From Paramecium tetraurelia (lineage: Eukaryota; Ciliophora; Oligohymenophorea; Peniculida; Parameciidae), in the NCBI RefSeq assembly GCF_000165425.1, contig NW_001799013.1:126028-190027 (forward strand): a stretch of 64,000 bases of DNA, written 5' to 3'. Under the pieces are notes generated by a model. That model was not told the origin of the DNA. It saw only the letters and a program-made list of their open reading frames with translations, and ran no database searches. The translations under genes and the position numbers were made by a program. This document shows, piece by piece, positions 1 to 10,138 of the stretch (position 1 is its first letter; each line of letters opens with the position of its first letter).

Positions 1-1
1 G

Positions 2-707
2 ATAGAAAATATAGCAGTTGATCTAGGAAAGAAACAAGATGCAACTACATTTGTAGAATACAAAGATGCCAATAATTTGTAAATTGCAGAAATGTAAAAG
101 GATCTCCAAAAAAAATTATCTAAAAGAGACTTCAAAGATGTCCTTGACAAAAAAGCAAATCATGAGGATGTGTCTAAAGCCTTCAACGAAATTCAATAAA
201 TTTTATCATCTAAATTTAGTTATGAAGAGTTTAATAGATTCTAATTAAATCAAAACACTCTTAATGAATAATTATGTAGCCAAAATATAATAGGAAGATG
301 GCTATTTAAAGGGAACTTTCTAAGTCCAGGAAGTCTAATCCCTTGGAATATATAGGCAATTAACACCCTGACTGAAAATTTCTTATGGGATAAAGATAAA
401 CCGAATATAATTGTGGTGGCTCCTGGTATCTATGAAATAACACTCGGATTCTTTGCTAAAAAAAAACCTAAAATTGATATTATGGTTAATGGAGAAACTA
501 TAATAAATGCTGTAAACAATAGTAGGTACCAATCATTTTTAATTTAGTTATGTAGTTCATCATTCATCTGGGAAATTAAAAGATACTAAGACTTCAGTTA
601 CCGGCCTAACAATGATTGATTTTATCTCTTTACCTTCTCGAGCAAGAATCAATATTGCTTACCAAGGAGATTTAGGAGAAGGCTTTTTAAGTTTACGCAA
701 AGTATGA
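2..707 (+). CDS. Coiled-coil protein with C-terminal C1q/TNF-like domain (5' partial)
   Basis: Open from the window edge to TGA at 705-707 in the ciliate code, 227 residues visible. The first ~75 residues are charged and helical (coiled-coil-like, LQKKLSKRDF). The remainder matches the C1q jelly-roll pattern: a central APGIYEITLGFF strand, N-S-S-Y-V-V strands, and a C-terminal EGFLSLRKV ending. One 22-nt intron (526-547, GTACC...TTTAG) restores the frame exactly. Proteins with a coiled coil plus a C1q-like head are a common ciliate family of unknown partner; the head usually trimerises. The start and any signal peptide lie outside the window. The fold assignment rests on strand pattern only. 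Confidence 0.75.
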
Positions 708-993
708 ATAAGAAATAGAATGATGCTAATCGACTTTTATAATAATTTAATCCATAGTAAGTTTAAATTCTCTCTCTTATTAATCCATATTTTTAATTTA
801 ATACAGTATTTAGATAATAATTGTATGTATTTGTATTTTATGTTGAATAATTTATAACAACAGAATCTTTATAATCAAAGTTGAAATCAATGAGAAATTA
901 ATATATCTAATAAGATCAACTTAATAGTTAACTGTTGATGGATTTAGAATTATAGATAGTTTCAATGAAATTAAGTATTTAATCTTTATAATA

Positions 994-1912
994 TCAATTA
1001 ATTGATGATTTTGTAACAGCTTCGCTTGCTTTTTTCCCTGTAATCGTTCCAAGAGCAAAACCAAAGGCTGCTCCAATTTTACCTCCCAAACATCCTACAG
1101 CTGTAAATAAACCTTAAAAGAATAATTTAACCTTAGTTCTTCTTCTCATTTAAACATAATTAAAAGCTTAGTTATATTATTAAGCATTGTGCTATTGATT
1201 ATTTTGCAGAGTTCCTTATTATTTATCTATTTCACTTATATTTTCATTATCTTTCTATAGTTGTTAATCTAATTCTCTTTATAGATTTTTAAGTTGTTCC
1301 ATTTCTTCTGCTATTTTGAGCAATTCCTCCTCTTCTTCATCCTTTATTCTTTTTTGTACATATATTGTCTTTAATACCTAATTCATTTATTCTCTTTAAT
1401 CAGTAAATTGAGCATTATCCTTAGAATTTAAAACATTTTAAATCAATCCCATAATCCCAGATATTTGACTATTCATTTCAATCCATTTTTTATCATTTTT
1501 ATTTTTATTCTTCTCATAAATTCTCTAGAGTTCATTCCTAAGGATAATTAATTTTTCTTCAATCTCTTTTCTCTTATCTATAATCAATTAAGTTTTATAG
1601 TTATTTAACAATTCATTTACCTTCTAAACATCCTCTAAAGCCTCATACATAAATTTTAATTAATACTAATTTCAATTCCACTTCTGAAATATAATTATCC
1701 TCATATGTAAGCAAACGATTTTCCAACTCCACTAGTTTTTTCTTATATTGTCTTCTATCCAAAAAACTCAATTTGGTGATTGCCTCTTTAATAACGGTGA
1801 GCTATTTCCAGCCATGTCCTATTTAAATGCCTTTTAATCTCAAGTCCTACTCTATAAGAATATGAGCTAAAATCTTGTCCAAATTATCAATTGCCTCATC
1901 TAAGGAATTCAT
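994..1912 (-). CDS. Coiled-coil protein with SNARE-like helix and Gly-rich C-terminal hairpin
   Basis: 297 residues from ATG at 1912 to TGA at 994-996, with one 25-nt intron (1642-1666, ending GAG) needed to avoid an in-frame TGA. Almost the whole protein is alpha-helical and rich in Glu, Lys and Gln. The last ~35 residues form a Gly-rich hydrophobic stretch (LFTAVGCLGGKIGAAFGFAL) preceded by RRRTK, which looks like a membrane hairpin. The helix just before it has the heptad spacing of a SNARE motif, and the Gly-rich tail resembles syntaxin-17. Aligned by eye, the central ionic-layer position would be Asp rather than Gln, so SNARE membership is a suggestion. It could equally be an unrelated tail-anchored coiled coil. 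Confidence 0.7.
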
Positions 1913-2836
1913 GAAAATTAATTCGGAATGAATGAATAAAAATTATAAAATAATATCGAAAATTAAATGAAGATTGTTGACTTATAATTACTTTTATAGA
2001 ACTACTATAAATTATTCCATTTAAAACCAAATAATCATAAATATGGAACAATTCATAACTTTACAATTATATTAAATTTTCAATAATAAACTTAGAAGTT
2101 TAGGAGGAAATTATTGTAATATTCAAGGGAGATGTTAAAATATTGAAAAATTTAAAGATTTCTTCTTTTAAAATAAAAATATTTATGTCAAAAATATTGT
2201 GCTCAGAATTTTATTAATTAATGAAACCAAAAATATATAAAATTATCTCCTAATTGTTAACAAACTATGAAAATGAAATTCACATGCTTCAAAATGATTC
2301 AAAAAACGATAAATTTTTGAAAGCTATATTAATATAAATAAACTTTTGAAAACAATTATTAAACAAATTAATAAAACTATATAAACCAAATCATTGCAAT
2401 CTAAGTAAAAGATATTTACAGTGCTTTTTCATTTATATAAGGAAATAGTAGTAATGAGGATAAAAATTAAATAAGATTATACTTATTATAAAAGTTTTTA
2501 ATCGAAATATATTAACCAAAAATCTCAATACAAATCTGATGAATAGTAAGATTAGATCAATGAATGAATATTATCGGAAGAGCATAAAAGGTCGTTAGCT
2601 TATATCTTATTGAGAGATATTTTTAAATTGCAAATAATAGAAGAAGGAGGTTATTCTCGATTTAATCTTATGAATAAAAGCCCAAAATAAATGTTGACGA
2701 TTTAGAAAATTGAAGGATGTAGAGTTTTCAATTAAAGTTAATGATAATAATATAGAAATTACAATTATTAATTTTGAATTTATTATAATTTTAATTTTTT
2801 ATTATTTCTAATAGAATTAATAACACTAATTCGTAA
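1913..2836. other. Non-coding/intergenic stretch with one short ORF
   Basis: AT-rich DNA without a convincing gene. The only candidate is a 49-codon ORF at 2564-2713 (+) starting MNIIGRAQKV, with an Arg run, no introns and no recognisable domain. Nothing else seen. Confidence 0.4.
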
Positions 2837-3301
2837 TCAATAACCTCCTCTCAATCTCAATACTAAGTGAATTGTGGATTCCTTTTGGATGTTATAATCT
2901 CCAAGTGTTCTTCCATCTTCTAATTATTTTCCTGCAAAAATTAGTCTTTATTAATCAGGTGGGATTCCTTCCTTGTCCTGGATTTTTGATTTAATCATAT
3001 CAATTGTTTAGTCTGGCTCAACATCAAGAGTAATTGTCTTTCCACTAAGATTCTTTACAAAAATTTACATTCCACCTCTCAATCTCAAGACTAAGTGAAG
3101 AGTTGATTCCTTTTAGATGTTATAATCTTAAAGTGTTCTTCCATCCTCTAATTGCTTTCCTGCGAAAATGAGTCTTTATTAATCAGGTGGGATTCCTTCC
3201 TTGTCTTAAATTTTAGCTTTGACAGCATCAATAGTATCTTCTGACTTTACATCGAGAGTAATAGTTTTTCCGGTTAGGGTTTTTACAAAAATTTGAATCA
3301 T
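2837..3301 (-). CDS. Two-unit (di-)ubiquitin precursor, divergent
   Basis: 154 residues, no intron. Two head-to-tail ubiquitin units followed by one extra residue (Tyr) after the final RLRGG, as expected for a precursor cleaved by deubiquitinases into free ubiquitin. The C-terminal halves are canonical: [22 protein letters not shown], with Lys48, Ile44 and RLRGG present. The N-terminal thirds vary between the units. Unit 1 begins M-I-Q-I-F-V, with an extra Ile after Met. Unit 2 has KNLSGKT and [14 protein letters not shown] in place of the near-universal sequence. Typical polyubiquitin repeats are identical, so this is an unusual, less constrained copy. Whether both units still conjugate is not visible here. 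Confidence 0.93.
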
Positions 3302-3953
3302 TTCTAATTATTATTATATTTATCAGATCCTCAAACAGGTCTTATAAGAAATACAAAATTCTATTATCTAACTTCTAATATTCAAAAAATTATTTCTATT
3401 AGAACATAATAGAAAAACCAAGCTTTTATTTCGGATATGAACTATTAAAATTTAGAAAATATCATAAACTTCTTAATTTTTACTTTTTTAATTTATATTT
3501 TGGATCTAATAGACACCCTTTATTTTTTCACTGAGAAATTCTCTAATTTGTCTTTACAATATAACTAAATTATTAATTCCACTAATTTCTTTAAGGATTA
3601 TCAAGTTAGACACTATTGAAGAGTCTAATTTTGAAAAACAAGAATAAAATATAGAAGTTTAGAAATTCTCCTTAAATTTTATTTTAAATCATTAAATCTA
3701 CATTTATATTTCCAATCTTTAATTTCTTTTTTATTTTAAGTTATTATTCTTTACTTGATATTAAATTATTTATATTTTTTTCTTTTAATAATATTTATTA
3801 TTATTATGAAAACTTGAAATACATAACTAATTTATGTAATTAAAATCAAATAGAGAGATTGATATTTCTATCTGAGAATAAGTAGAATTAATGATTAAAA
3901 ATAACTTGTCATTTTTGATCGCACTTTAAACTTTGAAATAAGATTAATTAGAC

Positions 3954-4103
3954 ATGAATCGAGAGAATGAATTCAAAATATTATTTATCTAAACATAAAA
4001 TGCAAGTGATGAAATATAAAAAATTAAGGAATTTTAAAATGAATTTTTCACAACTCATGGAGTTAAACTATTGAAAGTAGGAGGAGATAAATGCTAAAAG
4101 TGA
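3954..4103 (+). CDS. Short ORF (49 codons) directly upstream of the GTPase gene
   Basis: ATG at 3954 to TGA at 4101-4103, starting MNRENEFKIL and ending VGGDKCQK. The composition is protein-like (FTTHGVKLLKVGG) and it stops 39 nt before the GTPase start. No 18-35-nt intron can join the two in frame. It could be an upstream ORF, a tiny gene, or an old first exon of the GTPase that has become disconnected. No domain recognised. Confidence 0.35.
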
Positions 4104-4142
4104 TTAATTATATAATTTAAATATACTTTTTGGTTAATTCTG

Positions 4143-4706
4143 ATGTCGCAAGTAATGCTAGTTTTGGGTCCGAATAGAGTCGGAAAAAGCAGTTTAATCG
4201 ATGCACTCACTTATGGGCAATTCCATAGGGAATTTTATCCATAAGATATACATTTCTAAGTGAAATTAGCAAAAGTAGCATAACACAGAGTTTATGAAGT
4301 ATAATCAATAGAATGGGATGGAAAACCTTTGGGATTGGTTTAATACTATTCGAATGTTGCTGATTTAATATTGATAGTTGTTAATATTTGCGGCTGTTAC
4401 GATTAAATGGACTAGGTTCATGATATATACTAGGCTTTACCAATTACAAATAATAAATAATAAATAGTATTAATCGGTAATTTAAATGGATAAAATAAAA
4501 GAAATGAAAAACTGTGTTAGAGTCTGAGTTTGTTTGCGAAATTAAATGATCTTAAACTTTATGAGTTAGATAGCACAAATATCATGAGTGTTTAAATGGA
4601 ATTTCATTTTATTACTCAACCCTATTCATTGTTTGATGACATTTGGAATAGAAATTAAAATTATGTTACATAGTTTGTGTCCTAAGCTGTATCTTTATTC
4701 AATTGA
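4143..4706 (+). CDS. Degenerate Ras/Rab-like small GTPase
   Basis: 187 residues, intronless. A clear P-loop (LGPNRVGKSS) lies near residue 12, followed by a beta-strand pattern typical of small GTPases, with a strand at LILIVVNICG. The switch II DxxG motif is not seen. The NKxD guanine-specificity motif is replaced by NLNGQN, and there is no C-terminal Cys for prenylation. The start is the first ATG after an in-frame TGA; a second Met lies four codons later. Function as a nucleotide switch is doubtful. It may be a pseudo-GTPase acting as a scaffold, or a gene in early decay, although the frame is still intact. The region 4707-5278 downstream contains no gene. Confidence 0.6.
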
Positions 4707-5278
4707 TATCTTATAATTTATACCAATATAATCATCATAAGATAAATCCTAAATTGAATAATATCGAATTCCCAACTCTTAATTTTGTGAATTATTAATA
4801 AATAACAATCCTTAAAATGTAATCATCCATAAGAATGGTTCCTATTTTTATACTATTTATTAGATATATAATTATTTTGATTTATATTTGGTACTCTTCT
4901 CAATAACTAAAATAATGTCAGAAATAAATAAATTAGTTCTGAGAATACTTTTGTTTATGATAATTATTTATTATTCTGAATTGAAGGATTTTATGGATAA
5001 GAAAGTAATCATTGCAAGATTTTAATTTAAAAATAATTAATAATTATATTAGATTAGGATTTATTAATAAATATCCTAATTAGTCCATAAATTCTGGTAT
5101 TCAACAGATGCTTGTTTGTTTAAGAGTACTTATTTCTAACTTGAAGTAACATTATATAATAATTAAATTTTTAATTACTCTTACTAGTCAAGTATGAAAT
5201 AGGGATTTAGTGTTGGTCAAAATGTACAATTTGAAATATTTTATATAGAAAGATAGGTTTGAATTAGTTAAAGAAAGA
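4707..5278. other. Intergenic, no gene seen
   Basis: 572 bp of AT-rich sequence between convergent genes, with stops in all protein-like frames. Nothing recognised. Confidence 0.5.
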
Positions 5279-5767
5279 TCAACTAAAAACTGTCAAATGT
5301 TCGAGCTTAGTCCTTTGTCTCCTCTTATTTCTTGAAAATAATTTTATTTCTTTTTACGAAACTTGACCATCAATGTCCTTAACTGTAACTACACTGTTGA
5401 AATGAACAGACTTTTTAAGACTGAAATCGTTTTTTAAATCATGATTCTTCTGACATTTTGGTCTTTAAGTATTAAGATTATATAAAAGATCATCAAATTT
5501 ATCTTTATATTTTTTTTCTGATTTTGTATGTTCTGTATGCATTTCTTTTTTTGTTGTAAGACTAGATTCAGGGTAAAATCCCCATTGCTTGAGAATTTAC
5601 TCTCCCATTTTACTCAATTGGGGCGATTTCTCTTTCACCGGACTAAGTTGCTAAGGAAGTAATAACGGTAAACTTGGAATGTGTGAGTGATGAACATTCA
5701 GTTTTAAATCTGGATGTTTGTTATGGGACTTAGGTTAATGAGTTTCTAAATGATATCTCATATACAT
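5279..5767 (-). CDS. Small basic protein with a PP1-docking-like motif
   Basis: 162 residues, intronless, from ATG at 5767 to TGA at 5279-5281. Low-complexity N terminus rich in His, Pro and Leu (HHSHIPSLPLLLPQQ), a Lys/Glu/His middle, and a basic C terminus (RNKRRQRTK). The segment KKSVHFNSVVTV near residue 125 fits the K-x-V-x-F type of RVxF motif that docks protein phosphatase 1, so this may be a PP1 regulatory subunit or substrate. That is inferred from a short motif only. No enzymatic domain is visible. Confidence 0.6.
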
Positions 5768-6060
5768 CGTGAATTATAATAATAATAAATGATTCGTAAA
5801 TTAAATTATCCTTTGTGTGTTAAATATTGAGACATGGATAAAACTATTTCATAATTTCAGCATCACAATATATCTGCAGTAATTGAGGAAAGCATGTAAA
5901 AAATATTGTGGTTTTTAATTAACAAAAAGAATTTATAATCACAGAATGATTGCTTAGGACTTAGAAATTCATAAGTTGAAGTGACTATATAATAAGTATT
6001 TGTGAATTATTTGTTGCCTTTTTTGAATTATTTATTTTATAATTTATTTGCTCAAAAGGG

Positions 6061-6551
6061 ATGAGTGAAAAAAAGTTTTAAGAGTTAAGTGATAAAAGGC
6101 AAAGTCTTGAGAATGAACTAAAAGTCTTGGAGAAACAAATTTTTGATTTGGAGACAAAATATTTAGAAGAAACAGCTGCCACAGGAAATGTTATAAAAGG
6201 ATGGGAAGGATATACGACAATAAAAAGTGGAAAACTAAATGGGAATGTTTCAAGGAAGACTAAAGCAAATGCTAATGATCGTATTTTTTCATAAAGCAGC
6301 AAAACATCTCCATTTGTAAGATTTATATTAATCCGAGTATTAAATTATAGAGACTGCAGTTGAAGAGCCCAAAAGTCCTAAGAGTCCATAATTTAGGCCT
6401 AGAAGAATAAAGAAAAAGAAGCACTATGGATACAAAAAAGAGTATATATGGGAGTTATGATAGTGATGTTGCAGAAAATTCATAGGGTAGTTCTTCAGAA
6501 GACTTTTAATAGGATTAGGTCAAAAAAGTTAAAGGGTCCAAGAAAATATGA
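6061..6551 (+). CDS. EAF6: Eaf6-like histone acetyltransferase complex subunit
   Basis: 148 residues with two 22-nt introns (6316-6337, ending GAG; 6442-6463, ending TAG); the exon sum is in frame. Residues ~10-65 match the Eaf6 signature: a coiled coil (LENELKVLEKQIFDLETKYLEE) followed by TAATGNVIKGWEGY, as in human and yeast Eaf6. In other eukaryotes Eaf6 is a small non-catalytic subunit of the NuA4/TIP60, NuA3 and MOZ/HBO1 acetyltransferases and acts in the nucleus. The C-terminal part is basic, then acidic (RPRRIKKKKH, then a Ser/Asp/Gln tail), and looks ciliate-specific. The acceptor of intron 1 is the least certain point; ending it at 6350 (TAG) would put exon 2 in a less natural frame. 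Confidence 0.85.
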
Positions 6552-6855
6552 AATAATATCTATTATTTATGTTATTTTTACATTATAGATTGCCAACATA
6601 TTTTGGTATTCAAATTAATAATAGAATTCTGTATGAGAGACTATTGAATATATAAATTTGATTTGTTGATTCTATGTACATAAATTGAAAGTCAAGATGT
6701 TATGGTTAATTAAATAAAAATAATTATAAATATTCTTTGGAATACTACATGAATAATAATATAAAATCAAGTAGTATCAATATGGAATTTTAGAATCAAT
6801 AATGATTCATTTAGAGAATAAATTCAAGTTCTGGATTACTTTTTAAGAAATTATT
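6552..6855. other. Intergenic
   Basis: 304 bp between tandem genes, AT-rich. No ORF or motif recognised. Confidence 0.5.
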
Positions 6856-7779
6856 ATGAATTAGATTATTTTGATATCAATAATAATTTCAATTACTTTA
6901 GCTTGCTCATCGAAATAATTAAGATGTGAAGACCTACTTGATTAGATTTCATGCGTGTCTGTTTCATCTCTAATGGCAACATGCTATTGGAACACAGAAA
7001 CAAGTTAATGTGCAGTATTGAAAGCCAAATGCAATTATTATGATAATTAAGAAGAATGTAGGGGATAAGATGGGTGCGGTTGGAATGAAACTCATTGTGA
7101 TAAATTGATGATGTAAAAGATAATCATATTATTTTAAAGAAAAAGGAAAGGAATTACATGTGATGAATTTAATTCATATGAATCATGTGTTAAAGTATAC
7201 TCAACTACCTTATCATGTACTTGGGAACACAATAAATGTATACCAATATCTGAATGTAGTGAAATCAATGATTATATGTAATGCAGAAATGCAAAACTAA
7301 AAGACAGGTAATTATTTAATATATGCCTAGATGCCAATTGGTTATTAACGGTAAGGCATCCTCCATGCAAAAGCAATATTTTTATTTTGGAGATCTATTT
7401 GATGAATATGAATGTAGAGCATTGGATTGCAAATATAACTTAAATTCTTTATATTGTCCAAGCTTTGTGAACGGAAGAAGATGTTTCCATTATTTTGGTG
7501 AATGTACACAATGCTCTTATTTAACAAATAAAAACACTTGTTTAGAACCAAATCAATGCACTTGGGAAAATGGTGTTTGTAGAAATATATTGTATTTTAT
7601 AATCAATACATTTTAGATGTTCAGATCTCAAAGGAAAAGATTAGTGTTTATCTAAACCATATTGTTAATTTAATGATGCCAATTTAAAATGTGACACAAG
7701 AACAGACAACAATTTATATTGCTATGCTAACAACATTACATCTGATCCAGTTAAATCAAAAAAAAAACAAGAGATATGA
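6856..7779 (+). CDS. Cysteine-rich secreted protein
   Basis: 291 residues with introns at 7308-7330 (23 nt) and 7592-7616 (25 nt). It begins with a hydrophobic signal peptide (MNQIILISIIISITLACSS). The rest has about 30 Cys in repeated blocks of the type C-x(4-8)-C-x-W-x(4-6)-C, for example CTWEHNKC, CTWENGVC and CGWNETHC, resembling PSI/mini-antigen-like modules of ciliate surface proteins. No transmembrane segment or hydrophobic GPI tail follows; the C terminus is basic (KSKKKQEI), so it is probably secreted or luminal. Disulfide-bonded modules are inferred from Cys spacing. No specific ligand or function can be named. Confidence 0.8.
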
Positions 7780-7950
7780 AAACTTATTGATTATTTTTTA
7801 GTTTTGTTAATCTATATATATTATATTCCAACCAATATTAAAGATAACAAAAAGTTTTATAAAAGAATTCTAATCCCTTTAACACATTAGAATTTAATAT
7901 TATAAAGCAATAAATATGGTTATAGTTATGTAGTTGACATTGATTTTATA

Positions 7951-9179
7951 TCATAATGCTTTTAGATATTTTGCAATCTATTTATTTAATATTCGCACCA
8001 TTTTGCATAACTTTACATTTAGTAATAATCTTTTATAGGTTAACTTGTACCATTTGAACAAAATGCTTTTCTTTTTTCTTTTCTATATCTAAAATATTTT
8101 ATTTATTGTAAATATGAGTCTTTTGTTATTCCATTGAATTTTCATTAAAGCATTACAAAGTTTTTTAGTTCTCAGAGTTGATTGTTTTTTGGTTTTTGGA
8201 ATGGCTTTAAATTCATTAACACTGTTATTTTTTGGTGATTTAAACCCACTGCTAAAAGTAGGAGAGGAAATTAACGACTAACTCATTTTCTGATATTTGT
8301 ATAATCTTATCCATTTAGATAAAGTCTTTATTAAAATTTTCTGATTGTGTTGAGTCTAAATTAGCCTCATTTTCTTTATTTCAATTTCAAGTTTTCGATG
8401 AATTTATGTAAATGCAAATTGGTGTAATTGCTTTCGTATTTTGTTAAAAGTGGCTTCTAATTAAACGAAAAATTCTTTTTTGTAAAGGGATTGTCTTTAT
8501 TCTTTAACTTTGAAATAGGATATATGTGATGTTCTTGGAATTTAGCGAACAGGTGATTTTGATCTTGAACGTATAATTTGATTAAAATTCATATAAACAC
8601 ATAAATTTTGATTACTCAACAAAATGCCATCTATATCTTCTAAAATTTCAAGAATCCTAAATCATTGAATTCTAAGAGAAGCACTAAAATGGCTTAAATT
8701 CGTATTTACACTTTATCTTATTTTTCTAATAGTTATGACTAGAATAAAAATACTGATTTATATATAATGATCCTAAGGTTGCAATTAAGATGATACTTTG
8801 TAAAAATTATACTTGTAATCTGAGGGTACCATATGAATTTACAAAACTCTTAAATATATATCAACATTAATTTTTTTGAAGGATAGTTGAATTTCGATAG
8901 TTTTTTATGAATAACAGTATTGTTATTGGATTTTATAATAAATAAACATAGTAGTTTAGATAAATAAGTTTCTTTTTTCCAAAATTAATTGTGTTTTGCG
9001 TAACCAATTATCTTTTAATTTATGTAAGTAGTCTCTTTATTTACTTTTCTAAATAAAATATATTTAACCATTGATTTATTAGAGTATTCAATTTTATTCA
9101 TTCTATTAGTTACAAGTATATTGATAATCATTTCAAGGTCTTCAGTAGATTATATGATTATATTTTTTTCTTGGACCAT
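7951..9179 (-). CDS. Basic helical protein with Trp repeats (Sfi1/centrin-binding-like?)
   Basis: Two long open segments in different frames: 9179-8616 and 8592-7951. They are only 23 nt apart if treated as two genes. Removing a 53-nt GTAAAT...TTTAG stretch (8657-8709) joins them into 391 codons, so I read one gene; the intron would be unusually long here. The C-terminal half is very basic and has spaced motifs LSKWIRLYKYQK, IQWNNKRL and LFKWYKLTYKRLL, reminiscent of Sfi1 repeats that wrap centrin in basal bodies or contractile lattices. This is pattern-level evidence only. The N-terminal half has no recognised domain. The alternative is two genes, or a frameshifted one. Confidence 0.55.
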
Positions 9180-9317
9180 TTTTAATAAAATATAGTAAGA
9201 ATTAAAATCTAACACCATTTATCAACTTATTATTCGTAAAATTAAATAGAAATAGACTTCGGAAACTCATAAGACATAAATAATATTTTTAGTTTATTAC
9301 AATAATTACGAAAATAC

Positions 9318-10088
9318 TCACTTATTTATTAATTATTATTCTTTTTATTAAGTCCAACTTAATGCAAATCTAATATTATTTCCTTAATGTAATTCTACTT
9401 TTTCATTGATATCTTAAAATGAATTTAGACTAGATTTTCTGCCAAGCATTGTTGTGTACATGCAATTTTTGGTTGAATTTTCAAGCATTCTTTTTACAAA
9501 GGAGACTTCCCCTCCTTCTACAAATGTTTCCTAAGTTTAAATAACTCTATTGTATTCTCTTTCTTCTTGATCATCATAAAATGGAGGATTACAAACTGTT
9601 ACCATACCATCTTCTAAGAATTGAAATAGATCTCCAACTTTAAATTCACATTCTATGTGATTTGATTAGGCTATAGATCGAGCATGATTAATGGCTTATT
9701 CTGATGTATCGACTCCAATTCCTTTCCAACCGTATAATCTATATGCTAAGAAAATCAACACTCCTGAAAAGCCTGTTCCAACATCATATATTTTTGTGAT
9801 GGGAAATTTGGATATATCAACTTATAGTTTGACCCATTCAATGTAATTTAGTCGGCATCCTAAAGCAGGAACCATCGAAGTTAAGGGGACTGTGAATTCT
9901 CTGATTCCAAAATAATAATCCATAATGGATTTGTTCAATTCATTTAGTGCATTTTGATTTTTGTAATCAATGATGGTCTCACCTTTGTTGCTGATTTGAA
10001 TGTATTTTCTAAATTGAGGGTAGTGTTGAGCGAGAGTACGATTGTTAAATTTGTGTTTGAGTTTTTTAATTTACTTTTTTTAGATCAT
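9318..10088 (-). CDS. METTL16: METTL16/RlmF-family N6-adenosine RNA methyltransferase
   Basis: 256 residues, intronless. The SAM-binding motif I is DVGTGFSGVLIFL, followed by the acidic loop GVDTSEQAI. The catalytic motif is NPPF (CNPPFY), which in METTL16 and bacterial RlmF positions the target adenine N6. The family-specific N terminus is also present (LNKSIMDYYFGI, then VPALGCRLNYIEWV). Animal METTL16 methylates U6 snRNA and SAM-synthetase mRNA; RlmF methylates 23S rRNA. A U6-type target is likely here but inferred. The protein stops after the catalytic domain, lacking the C-terminal RNA-binding regions of vertebrate METTL16. Its start is 50 bp from the divergent LRR gene. Confidence 0.9.
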
Positions 10089-10138
10089 AGCGCACAAATG
10101 AAGTAGTATTTGTATTTAAATATTAAATTAAGCAAAGA
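10089..10138. promoter_or_regulatory. 50-bp bidirectional promoter region
   Basis: The whole space between the start codons of the METTL16-like gene (-) and the LRR gene (+). It is about 80% A/T with no motif I can name. Both 5' UTRs and any promoter elements must fit here or overlap the coding sequences. Confidence 0.5.
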
